Below are positions 43,380 through 52,188 of a DNA stretch of 64,000 nucleotides, piece after piece. Each line of letters starts with the position of its first letter. Position 1 is the first letter of the stretch. Origin of the DNA: Paramicrosporidium saccamoebae (taxonomy: Eukaryota; Rozellomycota); the NCBI GenBank assembly GCA_002794465.1, contig MTSL01000014.1, forward strand, positions 1 to 64,000, given 5' to 3'. The position numbers and the translations under genes are program-made. The notes below the pieces were generated by a model. That model was not told the DNA's origin and searched no databases. It saw only the letters and a list, made by a program, of their open reading frames with translations.

Positions 43380-45698
43380 TTACAAGATGCACTCTTCCTG
43401 TTCATCAGAATCCACATCGTCCACATCGATAATTTCATCAACAGTGTAGTTACTAGCACCATTAGAACCATTAGCACCATTAGCACCATTAGTACCATTA
43501 GCACCATTAGCACCGTTACTAGCGCCGTTAGAACCCCCATTAGCCGCCCCACTAGAGTAGGCGGCTTTACGTAGAGTCGCCAAGTCAGTACGTGCCAGTG
43601 TCAATTCTTGCTCCAATGCTAATACGCGTGCCTGTCGCTCCAATTCCTCCACCTTCAGGGCAAATGGCTCAGTAGGGAGGGTCGAGGTCGGTCCAACTGT
43701 CGGACTAACTGCATTAGTGGCCGAATCAACTAATCGACGGTTTGCATCAGTAACCGCTTTGGCTGCTCGTTCCAGGAGCGGCTGGGCCACACTGGACAAA
43801 TCTGCTTTGACGCGACTGGCAGTGACCAATTGCATTGTGGCAGCAGCCACCGCATTGCTGGCCGCCACGAGGTGTTGCATCTTGTGGGTGCCCTTAAGTA
43901 CTCCATCCGCCGTCTCCACCAACGTCATTGTTGCCGCTGCCACCGTCTGTGCCGCCGAGATCAGTCCGTTTGTCCATTCTGAATGGCGTTTATAAAAGGC
44001 ATCCGGGGTTCCTGAGCCCTTCCCGGCAGCCACAATCTCTGCCTGAGTTTGGATTGCATATTTAATCAGATTTCCAATAGCTGTGGTGATAGTGGCAGCA
44101 CCATCTACAATTGCTGCATGGACAGCCGAATTGAGTCCTGATAATCGAGCCAAGGCGGGATCTGTGCGCATATTTTCCAAACGCGCCGCTGCCGCATCAA
44201 TCGCCTGTGTAACACGCAACATTTCTGCTGCCAAGCGATCGCCCAACGTGCCCGCCATCTCTGCTGCAGACGCCTTCTCTGTCGCCTCCCGACGGGCCCG
44301 TTCCTCTGCGTCATTGTCGCGCTCCTTTTGGAGATCTCGCAGTTTGGTTAGGGCCTCCACGTGTTCTGTGCGCAATTGCTGATACAAAGCGGCCATCCCC
44401 TCATATTTGGCTTTCCACTTGGCCGCTTCTTTGCTCATGGCCTCATATTTAATCTTCCACTGCTCCAACTCTTCCTGCAACATTCGCACCTGTTCCCCAT
44501 AGCCTTGCGAGGCCATCCCACTCATTGATTCCTGCTGTTGACGCGCTGCAAGCAACTGCTCATCATATTGTTGAATCAGGCCCTGGTCTTGCTGATGACG
44601 GAACAGAACCTGTTGTAATTGTTCCTGAAGAGTGGCGATTTGCATCTGCGCCTGTTGCAATGCTTGCATAGTCTGCTGATCAACCACAGGCACAGTGGTT
44701 ACAGTGTGGGTAAACTGTGACATTTGTTCCATTCCACTGCCACTTCGGGATCGTATATCCAATTCCGAAGCCGTCGTCTCTGAATCAAACTCGCCCAGCA
44801 AATCTGCCGAGGGAACGCGGTTCTCTAACGGCGATTTTTCCTTCTTTGGTTCCGGCTCCGGCTTGGGTTTGGGCCGTTCGGGTCCGCCGAGATCAAAGGT
44901 CGGTGGCTGATCCGGTAGACGCGGAATCTCAATCAGACTGGTCAAATACCGAATAGTGTTACATTCTCCATAAAACTTTTTGAGTGCATGGAACTGACTG
45001 TTGTAACGCTCCACCAGGGGCATCAGGGGATCAGCACTTTCCACGCATAAATGCATGGCCGACAACATGCTAGTGATAAACTTGTAAATACCATAACTCT
45101 CCTCCACCAGCGGCACCAGCGAGGCAATGCGACACTCATTCTGCGCCATTGGACGCACATTGATAAATACAGTGCGTTGGAAGCGATCCACCCGTTCCTG
45201 CAGATCCATTAGCTCCCCTATGGTCTGATAACCCTCGTCCAGATTCGACACTCCCTTTAGCGAAATGTATTCTTCATAATCGAAATTTCCAGTGAATTCG
45301 GCGTGGGTGCGGTGGAATTCGAGTTTGGCCAGCAGGAATTCTACGTATGCCTGAATCAGCGGTCCATATCCAAAGCCCAATGTAACCGCACCATGGACTC
45401 TCAAACATCCCTCAAAGTACGCCCGGTGTCCTAGCGCCTCTCCCAACACCACATGCGGTCCACCCACTAGCATTTTGTGCAGCATAATTAACGACTTGTA
45501 ACACACCACTTGGTCCGTCATCACCGGCAATGACTGCAGCGTGTTCCACACCGCCGCACTGCTTTGATGGTCCCAGCTGAACACTATGCAACTACGCACA
45601 TGTTTTTGTTTCGGGGCCGTCTCTGTGGTTGACAGCGCCTTTTTGACGTGTTCACTCAACTCTATCTCCAACTTCTCCCGCGACTTGGTACTGGGCAT
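43380..45698 (-). CDS. SLA2: SLA2/HIP1R-type ANTH and THATCH endocytic adaptor
   Basis: 772 residues from the ATG at 45698 (an ATG at 45758 is also in frame). The N-terminal ANTH domain (SEHVKKALSTTETAPKQKHV, CIVFSWDHQSSAAVWNTLQS) binds PtdIns(4,5)P2. A coiled coil fills about 340-480. The C-terminal THATCH/I-LWEQ actin-binding domain follows (FYKRHSEWTNGLISAAQTVA, VEELERQARVLALEQEL, LRKAAY). A low-complexity tail of Asn-Gly-x triplets and an acidic end (DEIIDVDDVDSDEQEECIL) are unusual additions. SLA2 links clathrin coats to actin during endocytosis. Confidence 0.92.
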   Translation of the reverse strand: MPSTKSREKLEIELSEHVKKALSTTETAPKQKHVRSCIVFSWDHQSSAAVWNTLQSLPVMTDQVVCYKSLIMLHKMLVGGPHVVLGEALGHRAYFEGCLRVHGAVTLGFGYGPLIQAYVEFLLAKLEFHRTHAEFTGNFDYEEYISLKGVSNLDEGYQTIGELMDLQERVDRFQRTVFINVRPMAQNECRIASLVPLVEESYGIYKFITSMLSAMHLCVESADPLMPLVERYNSQFHALKKFYGECNTIRYLTSLIEIPRLPDQPPTFDLGGPERPKPKPEPEPKKEKSPLENRVPSADLLGEFDSETTASELDIRSRSGSGMEQMSQFTHTVTTVPVVDQQTMQALQQAQMQIATLQEQLQQVLFRHQQDQGLIQQYDEQLLAARQQQESMSGMASQGYGEQVRMLQEELEQWKIKYEAMSKEAAKWKAKYEGMAALYQQLRTEHVEALTKLRDLQKERDNDAEERARREATEKASAAEMAGTLGDRLAAEMLRVTQAIDAAAARLENMRTDPALARLSGLNSAVHAAIVDGAATITTAIGNLIKYAIQTQAEIVAAGKGSGTPDAFYKRHSEWTNGLISAAQTVAAATMTLVETADGVLKGTHKMQHLVAASNAVAAATMQLVTASRVKADLSSVAQPLLERAAKAVTDANRRLVDSATNAVSPTVGPTSTLPTEPFALKVEELERQARVLALEQELTLARTDLATLRKAAYSSGAANGGSNGASNGANGANGTNGANGANGSNGASNYTVDEIIDVDDVDSDEQEECIL
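43447..43548 (-). repeat. 9-bp coding repeat in SLA2 tail (NGA/NGT/NGS)
   Basis: Units of GGxACTAATGGT-type sequence (on the minus strand GCTAATGGT repeated), encoding Asn-Gly-[Ala/Thr/Ser] about ten times. A slippage-prone, in-frame repeat. Confidence 0.8.
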
Positions 45699-46010
45699 GA
45701 TTGCGCGATTGGCTGCAATGTCGGCGTTATTACTGAAACCGGAGCAGCCAATCAGCATCGGATCATTTCAAATACCATTTCGCATTTGCAATCATGTCAG
45801 TGCTTATCCTTGCATTAATAAATAAATGAACAGTCAAAGAAACGAATAAACAAAGAAACGAATATTCATACATTAATGGATGGATAATCATGTGTCGGCA
45901 AGCTGTCCATGCCCAAGGATTATTTGCTGTGACTATACTGCGGATCCTATGCCCCTTAGATTGGGCCAATCGTGTCACATCCCCTTGCCCCCAACCTTGC
46001 TGATGCGACC

Positions 46011-47882
46011 ATGGGACGTCGATCCAAATCCAAAACCGAACCCAAATCAGAGTCAGAGCCTGAATCCGACTCTAATTCTAACAATGAATCAAAGTTCAGG
46101 TTTAGAAGGACCAGATCCAACCCCAAGCCCAAATCCCAATCCAACTCCAAAAGCAGCGAATCTCCCTCGACCTCAGTGTCGGCTTCACCCCCCTCTTCAT
46201 CTATACCCTCATCTGCATCCTCTTCAATGCCCTCCCTTGTGCTTTCATCTGCTCCCAAGGTTGCTCGCCCATTTTCACTGAGCAGTCTGTTCCGTCGTAA
46301 ATCCTCTCTCACTGGACAAAGTCTCACCACCATTGATGAGACGGAGGAGCGCACAGCATTGCGCCGAAGGCACACTGTTACAGATCGAGTTGGAAAGCTC
46401 TTGCGGCGGGTCTCACGACGGGGCGGAGAACACAAACTGCTTTTGGACGAGGTCATGGAGCCAATGCGACATGTCAGCTCCTTTTACCAATCTCCGACGG
46501 GCTCACTGGCTGAATTACAGACAGGAAGCATGATCGAATTAAAAAGTCCGGTCATAAAGACTGCCCAGCCCCTTACTCCACCCCCCGTGCCCACCGTCTG
46601 CACCCAATGGAGTCCCGACACTGTACCGTTCAAGGTGCTCACCTCTACCCGTTGCGTTCTGCAACACAATGAGCGTCTCATCCAGGGCCATCTGACTGTG
46701 ACAACCCGCAAGGTCCATTTCCAAGCCACTTCCAGTCAAAGTCGGTTGCATTTTGAAATTCCTTATACGGACATTGTCGCTATCATCCCCAGTCAGTATT
46801 ATGGCGCCGGGGCAGTGCATCTGGCCACGCAAAGCCGATTGGTGCGCATTGTGAATCTGCCTGAACGGACCACCACGTTACGGGTGCTGATGGACGAATG
46901 GAATATGCATTGTCGCTGCATGTTGCTTGGCACCGCCCATACGCCTGTCCGAAAACTCACCATGGCCCAGGCCGATTGGCTTGCCGATGTGGTCGACGAT
47001 TCAGCCCTTTCGGGATCAAACCTTTCCACTAAATATCCCTGTGGATGTGACAGCCATTTCGCGGAAACGGTCATTGAGACTACTCTGCCAGGGACGCCCT
47101 TGGCTCTCGCCGACACTCTCTTTGGCGGCCTCAATGGTCCACAGGGTTCCTACATGAGCAGCGTCTTTTGGGTATTCGAGGGCGCCATCATTGATGAAGG
47201 GCCCTGGAAGGACATTCCCCGTCATCGTAGTGTTAAGATTTCTGTTCCTGATCCCACCCGCCCTACCCAACGTCTACACTACCGCAATGAACAGACTGTA
47301 GTGCGTGAGGCTGCCGATGTCTTTATCGTCTCTAGCGACGTAACTGCTGCAGCTCAAGGAACCATTGGATTAGAGGGTGTAAGGCTACGATGGTGCATCA
47401 CTCGCACCGGAATCATCGAGGAATCCCACATACTAATCACTGGCGAGGCTGAATCTACTACCCAGAAGCTTTCCTTAAAGACGGATGAACCGTTTGTCTT
47501 TCGTGTCATTGTCGGACGTTTCGAAGATCTTTTTGCAGAGATACGTCTCAAAAATATAGTTATTCCCGATCCCCCGCCTCAAACGGGTCAAATCGCGCAA
47601 ATTTGGGACCGTATCCGTCAAACGTTCATCTTTGTCGTCGGTCCCACCATTATGGGGAGCTTTCCCCATACCGTGCGTTCTCCCCAGAGATTGCTAATAG
47701 CATTCTTTGTTCTGTCTCTATTTGGTTGGCTGCTGCTGCGCTGGACGTGTCCGACCCCCGTGCTCCCGGTAGACCATCTGTTTGTTGAACAATATCTCGA
47801 AAACGTCATCCGGGAAAATCGCAAAATAATGCACAATGTATCGCAGCGTCTGAATCACATTCGCGATCAAATAGAGCTTTAA
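46011..47882 (+). CDS. GRAM-VASt protein, Lam/Ysp/Aster-type sterol carrier
   Basis: 623 residues from the ATG at 46011 (an ATG at 45972 is also in frame). A basic Ser/Pro-rich N-terminal 170 residues is followed by a GRAM domain (about 210-310: PFKVLTSTRCVLQHNERLIQG, IPYTDIVAIIPS). A VASt/START-like domain follows (about 345-525: AETVIETTLPGTPLALADTL, YRNEQTVVREAADVFIVSS), then a single membrane span near 560-578 (LLIAFFVLSLFGWLLLRW) and a short coiled tail. This order is that of yeast Lam/Ysp and animal GRAMD1 proteins, which move sterols at ER-plasma membrane contact sites. Start choice is uncertain. Confidence 0.88.
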   Translation: MGRRSKSKTEPKSESEPESDSNSNNESKFRFRRTRSNPKPKSQSNSKSSESPSTSVSASPPSSSIPSSASSSMPSLVLSSAPKVARPFSLSSLFRRKSSLTGQSLTTIDETEERTALRRRHTVTDRVGKLLRRVSRRGGEHKLLLDEVMEPMRHVSSFYQSPTGSLAELQTGSMIELKSPVIKTAQPLTPPPVPTVCTQWSPDTVPFKVLTSTRCVLQHNERLIQGHLTVTTRKVHFQATSSQSRLHFEIPYTDIVAIIPSQYYGAGAVHLATQSRLVRIVNLPERTTTLRVLMDEWNMHCRCMLLGTAHTPVRKLTMAQADWLADVVDDSALSGSNLSTKYPCGCDSHFAETVIETTLPGTPLALADTLFGGLNGPQGSYMSSVFWVFEGAIIDEGPWKDIPRHRSVKISVPDPTRPTQRLHYRNEQTVVREAADVFIVSSDVTAAAQGTIGLEGVRLRWCITRTGIIEESHILITGEAESTTQKLSLKTDEPFVFRVIVGRFEDLFAEIRLKNIVIPDPPPQTGQIAQIWDRIRQTFIFVVGPTIMGSFPHTVRSPQRLLIAFFVLSLFGWLLLRWTCPTPVLPVDHLFVEQYLENVIRENRKIMHNVSQRLNHIRDQIEL

Positions 47883-48245
47883 TTGTGTTTTATAAGGCAA
47901 TTGCTTTCTTACTAAATTATTAGTATTTTTGGCTTAGTAAGTGATGTGGTAGGCCTGTGAGCAAAGTAATTATCAGATGAAAGATGAAAGGTGCGCTCAA
48001 TAGCGGGTCCCTGTACGTAGATAAAAGAGACGAGTCGAGTCGAGTCGAGCTGAGCTGAGTCGAGTTGGGTCAAAGATTTGTTCACTATCGTCTGGTGTCG
48101 TTCATTGTTAATTCAAAGGCCTACTTCTAGTCTCATTAACAGATGAGTCCTAAAATCGTAAGGACACAGATCTTACTGTCCTCAAATACTCGACTAATCT
48201 ATCCCCACCACTCTATAAATTTACCCAAACCCCCGGGCGGTCAGT
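47883..48245. other. Spacer with partial repeat copy
   Basis: Contains a short run of GAGTC pentamers (48030-48066) and a partial MITE-like copy at about 48156-48211 (CTTACTGTCCTCAAATACTC, GACTAATCTATCCCC). A TATAAA at 48214-48219 precedes the next start codon by 27 bp. Confidence 0.5.
48214..48219 (+). promoter_or_regulatory. Candidate TATA box of small secreted gene 1
   Basis: CTCTATAAATTTAC, 27 bp before the ATG at 48246. The third small secreted gene has TATAAA at nearly the same distance (49885-49890, 29 bp before 49919), so the transcript leader must be very short if these are functional. Confidence 0.35.
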
Positions 48246-48722
48246 ATGTCAATTACATTTCTTTTGCTCATTGGTTTCCTCTCGGCGATTGCGAGCGGGT
48301 CTTTTCTGCAGCGCGTTGCCGTCCAGACCTCTGGCGTCCGGACCTCTGGTGTCCGGTTGAGACAAAAATTTGTGACACGCCTTCCGCCTGGCATAATATT
48401 TACTCCATATTGCGTCTGGTTCATGGATGAACATGCCAATCTAGAAATCTCAGTAATGTCGAGTAAAGTTAAAATTGCCGGTCAGGGTGTTTTCGATTTG
48501 GGTGTGTTTCGAAATTATCAATTGCTCCCAGAAGGCACTAAGAAGGTAATTGTTGGCGACGAAGTAGTGGTTGCCATAAGCAAAAATCCATCGGATTCCA
48601 AGAAATTTCGCCGGAGCGCGCGTCGTGAACTGAGCAAGGGTGTAGAGGATATTAACTTGGACCATCCCGACATGATATTTCTAGCTTATGAAGTCGAATC
48701 TGAACCTAGAATATCCGAATAA
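48246..48722 (+). CDS. Small secreted protein, SSP family member 1
   Basis: 158 residues with a signal peptide (MSITFLLLIGFLSAIASGS). A short repeat TSGVR x2 lies after it. The core shows the family pattern: strand KVKIAGQGVF, Arg-containing strand LGVFRNYQLLP, motif VGDEVVVAISK, and a hydrophobic C-terminal strand MIFLAYEVESE, ending ISE. It is the first of three direct-repeat genes on the plus strand. No known family; an exported, beta-rich parasite protein is inferred. Confidence 0.75.
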   Translation: MSITFLLLIGFLSAIASGSFLQRVAVQTSGVRTSGVRLRQKFVTRLPPGIIFTPYCVWFMDEHANLEISVMSSKVKIAGQGVFDLGVFRNYQLLPEGTKKVIVGDEVVVAISKNPSDSKKFRRSARRELSKGVEDINLDHPDMIFLAYEVESEPRISE

Positions 48723-49254
48723 GCGACAATTAATACACAGGAACATTCTGCTTGATTATTTGATGTCTGCTCGAGTACCGTTACTTTGATTGACATGATG
48801 CTCTCCAATCTGTTGCAAAGTGGAAAGGGCACCATAACTTTGTTCAGAGCTAGGTTATTAAAATACGGGCCCAGGTGCTTTGTAGAAGCATCGAGATGCA
48901 GCAAAAGACAACCACAGGCACAAGGAGCTTAATGGCTGGTCATTCGACTTTGAGTATGGCACTTTATGTCTAGGCTAATGCATGCGAATGTAGCCTCACT
49001 ATTTTTATTGATTGGACGCTGCCAAATGACTTACAAATCATGTAATGTAGAGGATTGACTAGTTGAGTATCTGAGTATGGTTACCTAGTTTGGAGAATAT
49101 ATAATTGGGACGATCTATGAAAGATAATGAGATCTATATCTTTATCATTTTAGGATTATTACGTTACTTATGACTCCATAAAAGGGCCGTTGGGCTGACA
49201 GTGAAGGAGACCTCATCTTGTCTCTTCCGTCTGACAAAGTCCGTGGTATCAAGA
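48723..49254. other. Spacer with MITE-like copy
   Basis: Bases 49042-49253 are a degraded minus-strand repeat copy whose end abuts the next start codon. A minus-strand open frame (48686-48904) has no homologue in the family and is not called. Nothing else seen. Confidence 0.45.
49042..49253 (-). mobile_element. MITE-like dispersed repeat, copy I (degraded)
   Basis: GTAATGTAGAGGATTGACTA, GAGTATCTGAGTATGG and CCTAGTTTGGA at one side match other copies; at the other side GACAAAGTCCGTGGTATC matches the long-subtype block of copy F. The second terminus is not clear. The element's end is only a few bases before the ATG of the next secreted-protein gene. Confidence 0.45.
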
Positions 49255-49749
49255 ATGATTAAGCTGTTCGCTGGACAGGGAAACTCCGTCAAGTCTGCAT
49301 TATTTCTATTTCTTTATGCCTTTTTCACTATTGTAAGCGGGTCCCATCTGTTTTACACTCATTCTGTCCGACTCGGACGTCTGTACGCAAAATCGTTCTC
49401 GGGTAACGTATATTTTGGTCCCTATGAAACCGTGCTCGTTGATGGAGGTCCAGCTCGCGTAGGTCTCTTGATTGACGGAGACCGGTTAAAAATTTTTGGC
49501 GATCAATTCGAGTGCCGTGTATTCCGAGGACAGGAAATGTTACCAGAAAGCTGGGATATAAAAGTGGAGGGTGGTGACGTAGTAGTGGCTGCTATTCTTA
49601 GCAAGTATCGTCAGGATCCTATCACTCCTGCCACCCTGAGACTAATGTTTGAAATGTACGCAGAATCGAAAGACGTAAGCCGTGTTGGGCTGAGGGGAAG
49701 GAGCTATTTAGTTATTCCTATTGAAGCCGTACCCGGTATATCTGAGTAA
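49255..49749 (+). CDS. Small secreted protein, SSP family member 2
   Basis: 164 residues from the ATG at 49255. The signal segment is unusually far in (hydrophobic KSALFLFLYAFFTIVSGS at about 13-30), so a signal anchor is possible. The core follows the family: RLKIFGDQFE, CRVFRGQEMLP, VEGGDVVVAAIL and C-terminal strand SYLVIPIEAVPGISE. The ending PGISE and the IPIE strand match members 1 and 9. No known domain. Confidence 0.75.
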   Translation: MIKLFAGQGNSVKSALFLFLYAFFTIVSGSHLFYTHSVRLGRLYAKSFSGNVYFGPYETVLVDGGPARVGLLIDGDRLKIFGDQFECRVFRGQEMLPESWDIKVEGGDVVVAAILSKYRQDPITPATLRLMFEMYAESKDVSRVGLRGRSYLVIPIEAVPGISE

Positions 49750-49918
49750 ATATCCATCAATTCACGATCACCTATAATGTTGCGCCTGTGTCTAAGCAAA
49801 CTCGTCGTCATGGACTGATACAAGTATCACGACTAATAGCAATCGATACAGAATACCCCATATCGGGTATAGTGACTTGCACACTATAAAATGAATGTCA
49901 TCGGGTGTAGAAATTATC

Positions 49919-50365
49919 ATGAGAACCGACCTCTTTCTGTGGATTGGTGCCTTTCTAAGTTGTGCGAGCGGCGCAGGATTATTGCATCACGCTAGACGAT
50001 TTGGGGGTTCCTGCAAAACAAGTTACGGGACTAGTGTCGAATTACATCCCACTGCGGTCAGGTTTTCGAACAATCACTCTACCGCCTATGTCAAGTTGGA
50101 GTCAAATAAGCTGGAAATTTTCAATGACGGTGATGTCCGCTGTCATGTGATCCGAGGCGATCAGAAATTATTAAGTAGAACCGAACTGGAAATTGGCGAC
50201 AAAGTAGTGATTGAGATTGGTCGTGAATTTTGGGGAATAGAGGAAGTTCACGAGTACATGCGCGAGATATTGGACACGGAAGAGAATGTAATGAGCCTAA
50301 GCCGCAATAAGCAATGCTGGAGTACTCTAGTTGTTCCAATAGTAGCTGGATCCGCATCTGAATGA
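49919..50365 (+). CDS. Small secreted protein, SSP family member 3
   Basis: 148 residues from the ATG at 49919, which gives a clean signal peptide (MRTDLFLWIGAFLSCASGAG); the ATG at 49895 adds eight residues. The core shows KLEIFNDGDV, CHVIRGDQKLL, IGDKVVIEIGRE and C-terminal STLVVPIVAGSASE. A TATAAA lies 29 bp before the ATG. Confidence 0.75.
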   Translation: MRTDLFLWIGAFLSCASGAGLLHHARRFGGSCKTSYGTSVELHPTAVRFSNNHSTAYVKLESNKLEIFNDGDVRCHVIRGDQKLLSRTELEIGDKVVIEIGREFWGIEEVHEYMREILDTEENVMSLSRNKQCWSTLVVPIVAGSASE

Positions 50366-50816
50366 ATACTGGCTAATACATGATAACTTGTGATGGCACA
50401 CTGTCAAAGGCGAGATATTAAACACGATGGTGATGTGCAAATTGACTTTAGCAAAAGATGCAGTGTCACCGAAAAAACACACTTTAACGTGCTAAGAGGC
50501 ATAAGATACAGACGTGTTGACTTGGATCTACTTTCAGAAACAAGTTTACTTGGATCTACCCACAGAACAGGTTTAGTTATAGATATACTCTCACAAACAG
50601 ACACAAGATAAAAACATGTTTACTTACAGATCTACTCTCAGAAGCAAAAGAGTCGACGCAGCCAACTCCGACGCGGCGTCTCCTCCGCCAGCGGAGTGCG
50701 GATGGCCGGCAGGTTCCGGTCCGTACGTACCTGTGTCAATGGGATGTGGTTGGGCACCAACCCGGGACTCTCGTAGTGCAGACTGCGATGCGACTTTGTT
50801 TCTGGCGGCTACACGG
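50366..50816. other. Spacer with imperfect tandem repeat
   Basis: Bases 50514-50650 hold about four imperfect copies of a roughly 30-bp unit (GTTTACTTGGATCTACTCTC followed by AGAAACA). The rest, up to the casein-kinase stop codon, is GC-rich and unrecognised. The long plus-strand frame here overlaps the kinase and is a shadow. Confidence 0.5.
50514..50650. repeat. Imperfect ~30-bp tandem repeat, about four copies
   Basis: Copies begin GTTGACTTGGATCTAC, GTTTACTTGGATCTAC, GTTTAGTTATAGATATAC and GTTTACTTACAGATCTAC. Confidence 0.6.
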
Positions 50817-51916
50817 TTAACATACAACTCCAGCTACCAGTTTCTCCCAGTCGAGTGGCTCATTGGGATCCTGCTGGTCATAGACAGTCTTGAACCAGCT
50901 CCGACAAACTTCATAATCGGGTTCCTCCTCAAAGGCCAGTCGTCTCGTATAGGCCACATACTGCGCAAATTGCTCGGGGTAGTTCATGCAAAGATCCTCA
51001 ACGTGAATCATCTGCTTCTTCTGACCAATTTTCTCATACTTTTCCCGATTATCGCGAGCCTTGAGGCCCTGCCAGGGAAGGGAGCCCCGCAGAAAGTACA
51101 TGAACACATTTCCCAGGGCCTCCATGTCGTCGCGACGGGACTGCTCACGACCCAAATGCGTGTTAATTGACATGTAGCGGGCTGTGCCGCTCAGTGACTT
51201 TTTCTCCCGATAGGGAATGTGCTGTTTTGTCTGTGGATGGACATAATGTTTGGCCATCCCAAAGTCGACGACATAGATGGTCCGATCGTCTTTTTTCTCA
51301 GCCCGTCCCAATAAGAAATTATCCGGCTTAATGTCCCGATAGATTAGTTCCTCACGATGAATAGCCTGAACCCGCGTAATCTACAGTCAACACCCTCATC
51401 ACTGATTACCATTTGGATGGCCAAGAAACTGGTTGTCTTGACGGAAAATCGCCGACCACAGCGGTCAAAAAGATCCTCCAGACTGGGTCCCAGATAGTCC
51501 AGGATCATGTAGTTAAAGATGGCCTCCTGGCCGTAATGGTAGGCTTGGGGAATTCCCTTGAGCAGTTCAGAATCCAGTCCTTCCTTTCGTCGCTCGTTGA
51601 TTCGGGCATTGAGGTGTTTGTATGCGCGGTATTCGTCTCTAAGTTGGGGTGCAGCGCTCTTGCGCGACTCCTACCAGTCAGACTTGGGGGAACGGAATAC
51701 AAATTTAATGGCCACCAGCTCTGTAGCCAAATCAGTCTTTCCTAACCATCAACGAGCCGGCAAGGGATACCGAGGTATATGATGCCAAAGGAGCCTTCTC
51801 CTATTTTGCGCAACACTTCATAGTGCTCACCGACCTTTCCAGGCCGCTCGCCTGTCAAATCTTCACTCTTGGCGACGGGCCTACCGGTTAATACTGCGGA
51901 GGGGCTACATTAACAT
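50817..51916 (-). CDS. Casein kinase I, YCK/CK1-gamma type, with 8-nt first exon
   Basis: Five exons: 51909-51916 (8 nt: ATG TTA AT), 51771-51880, 51701-51741, 51410-51670 and 50817-51380; introns 28, 29, 30 and 29 nt. The joined frame is 984 bases, 327 residues. Gly-loop GEGSFG at 30-35, catalytic Lys52 (VAIKFESRK), [20 protein letters not shown] and the CK1 signature [20 protein letters not shown] are all present. The [13 protein letters not shown] insert is YCK/CK1-gamma-like. The C-terminus ends in a single Cys (VVC), unlike the palmitoylated CC of yeast Yck1/2. The first exon rests on the only frame-compatible ATG; its 28-nt intron contains TATTAAC. Confidence 0.88.
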
Positions 51917-52188
51917 TCAGGCCACAGAGGGTTCGACAATGGAGACGTGCGTCCCGTCACGCCACAATGCCGGTCAACCAATCAAACGAAAAGTCATTTA
52001 TTATACGCAATCTATGTCGTCGAAATGTAGAGTTATTGAATGGAACATTGAGTGTGCTATTGAGTGGACTATTGAGTGAGTTATTGAGGAGGGTACTGGG
52101 AAATTGGGAAATTTCGACAGATTCATCCACATGCTAATCGGCTTACCATATCTGATTCATAGTCCAACCAATCAAACCATATCCGACC

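Noticed and set aside
50616-51170. 184-codon plus-strand frame at 50616
   Set aside because: Antisense to the conserved casein kinase I catalytic exon.
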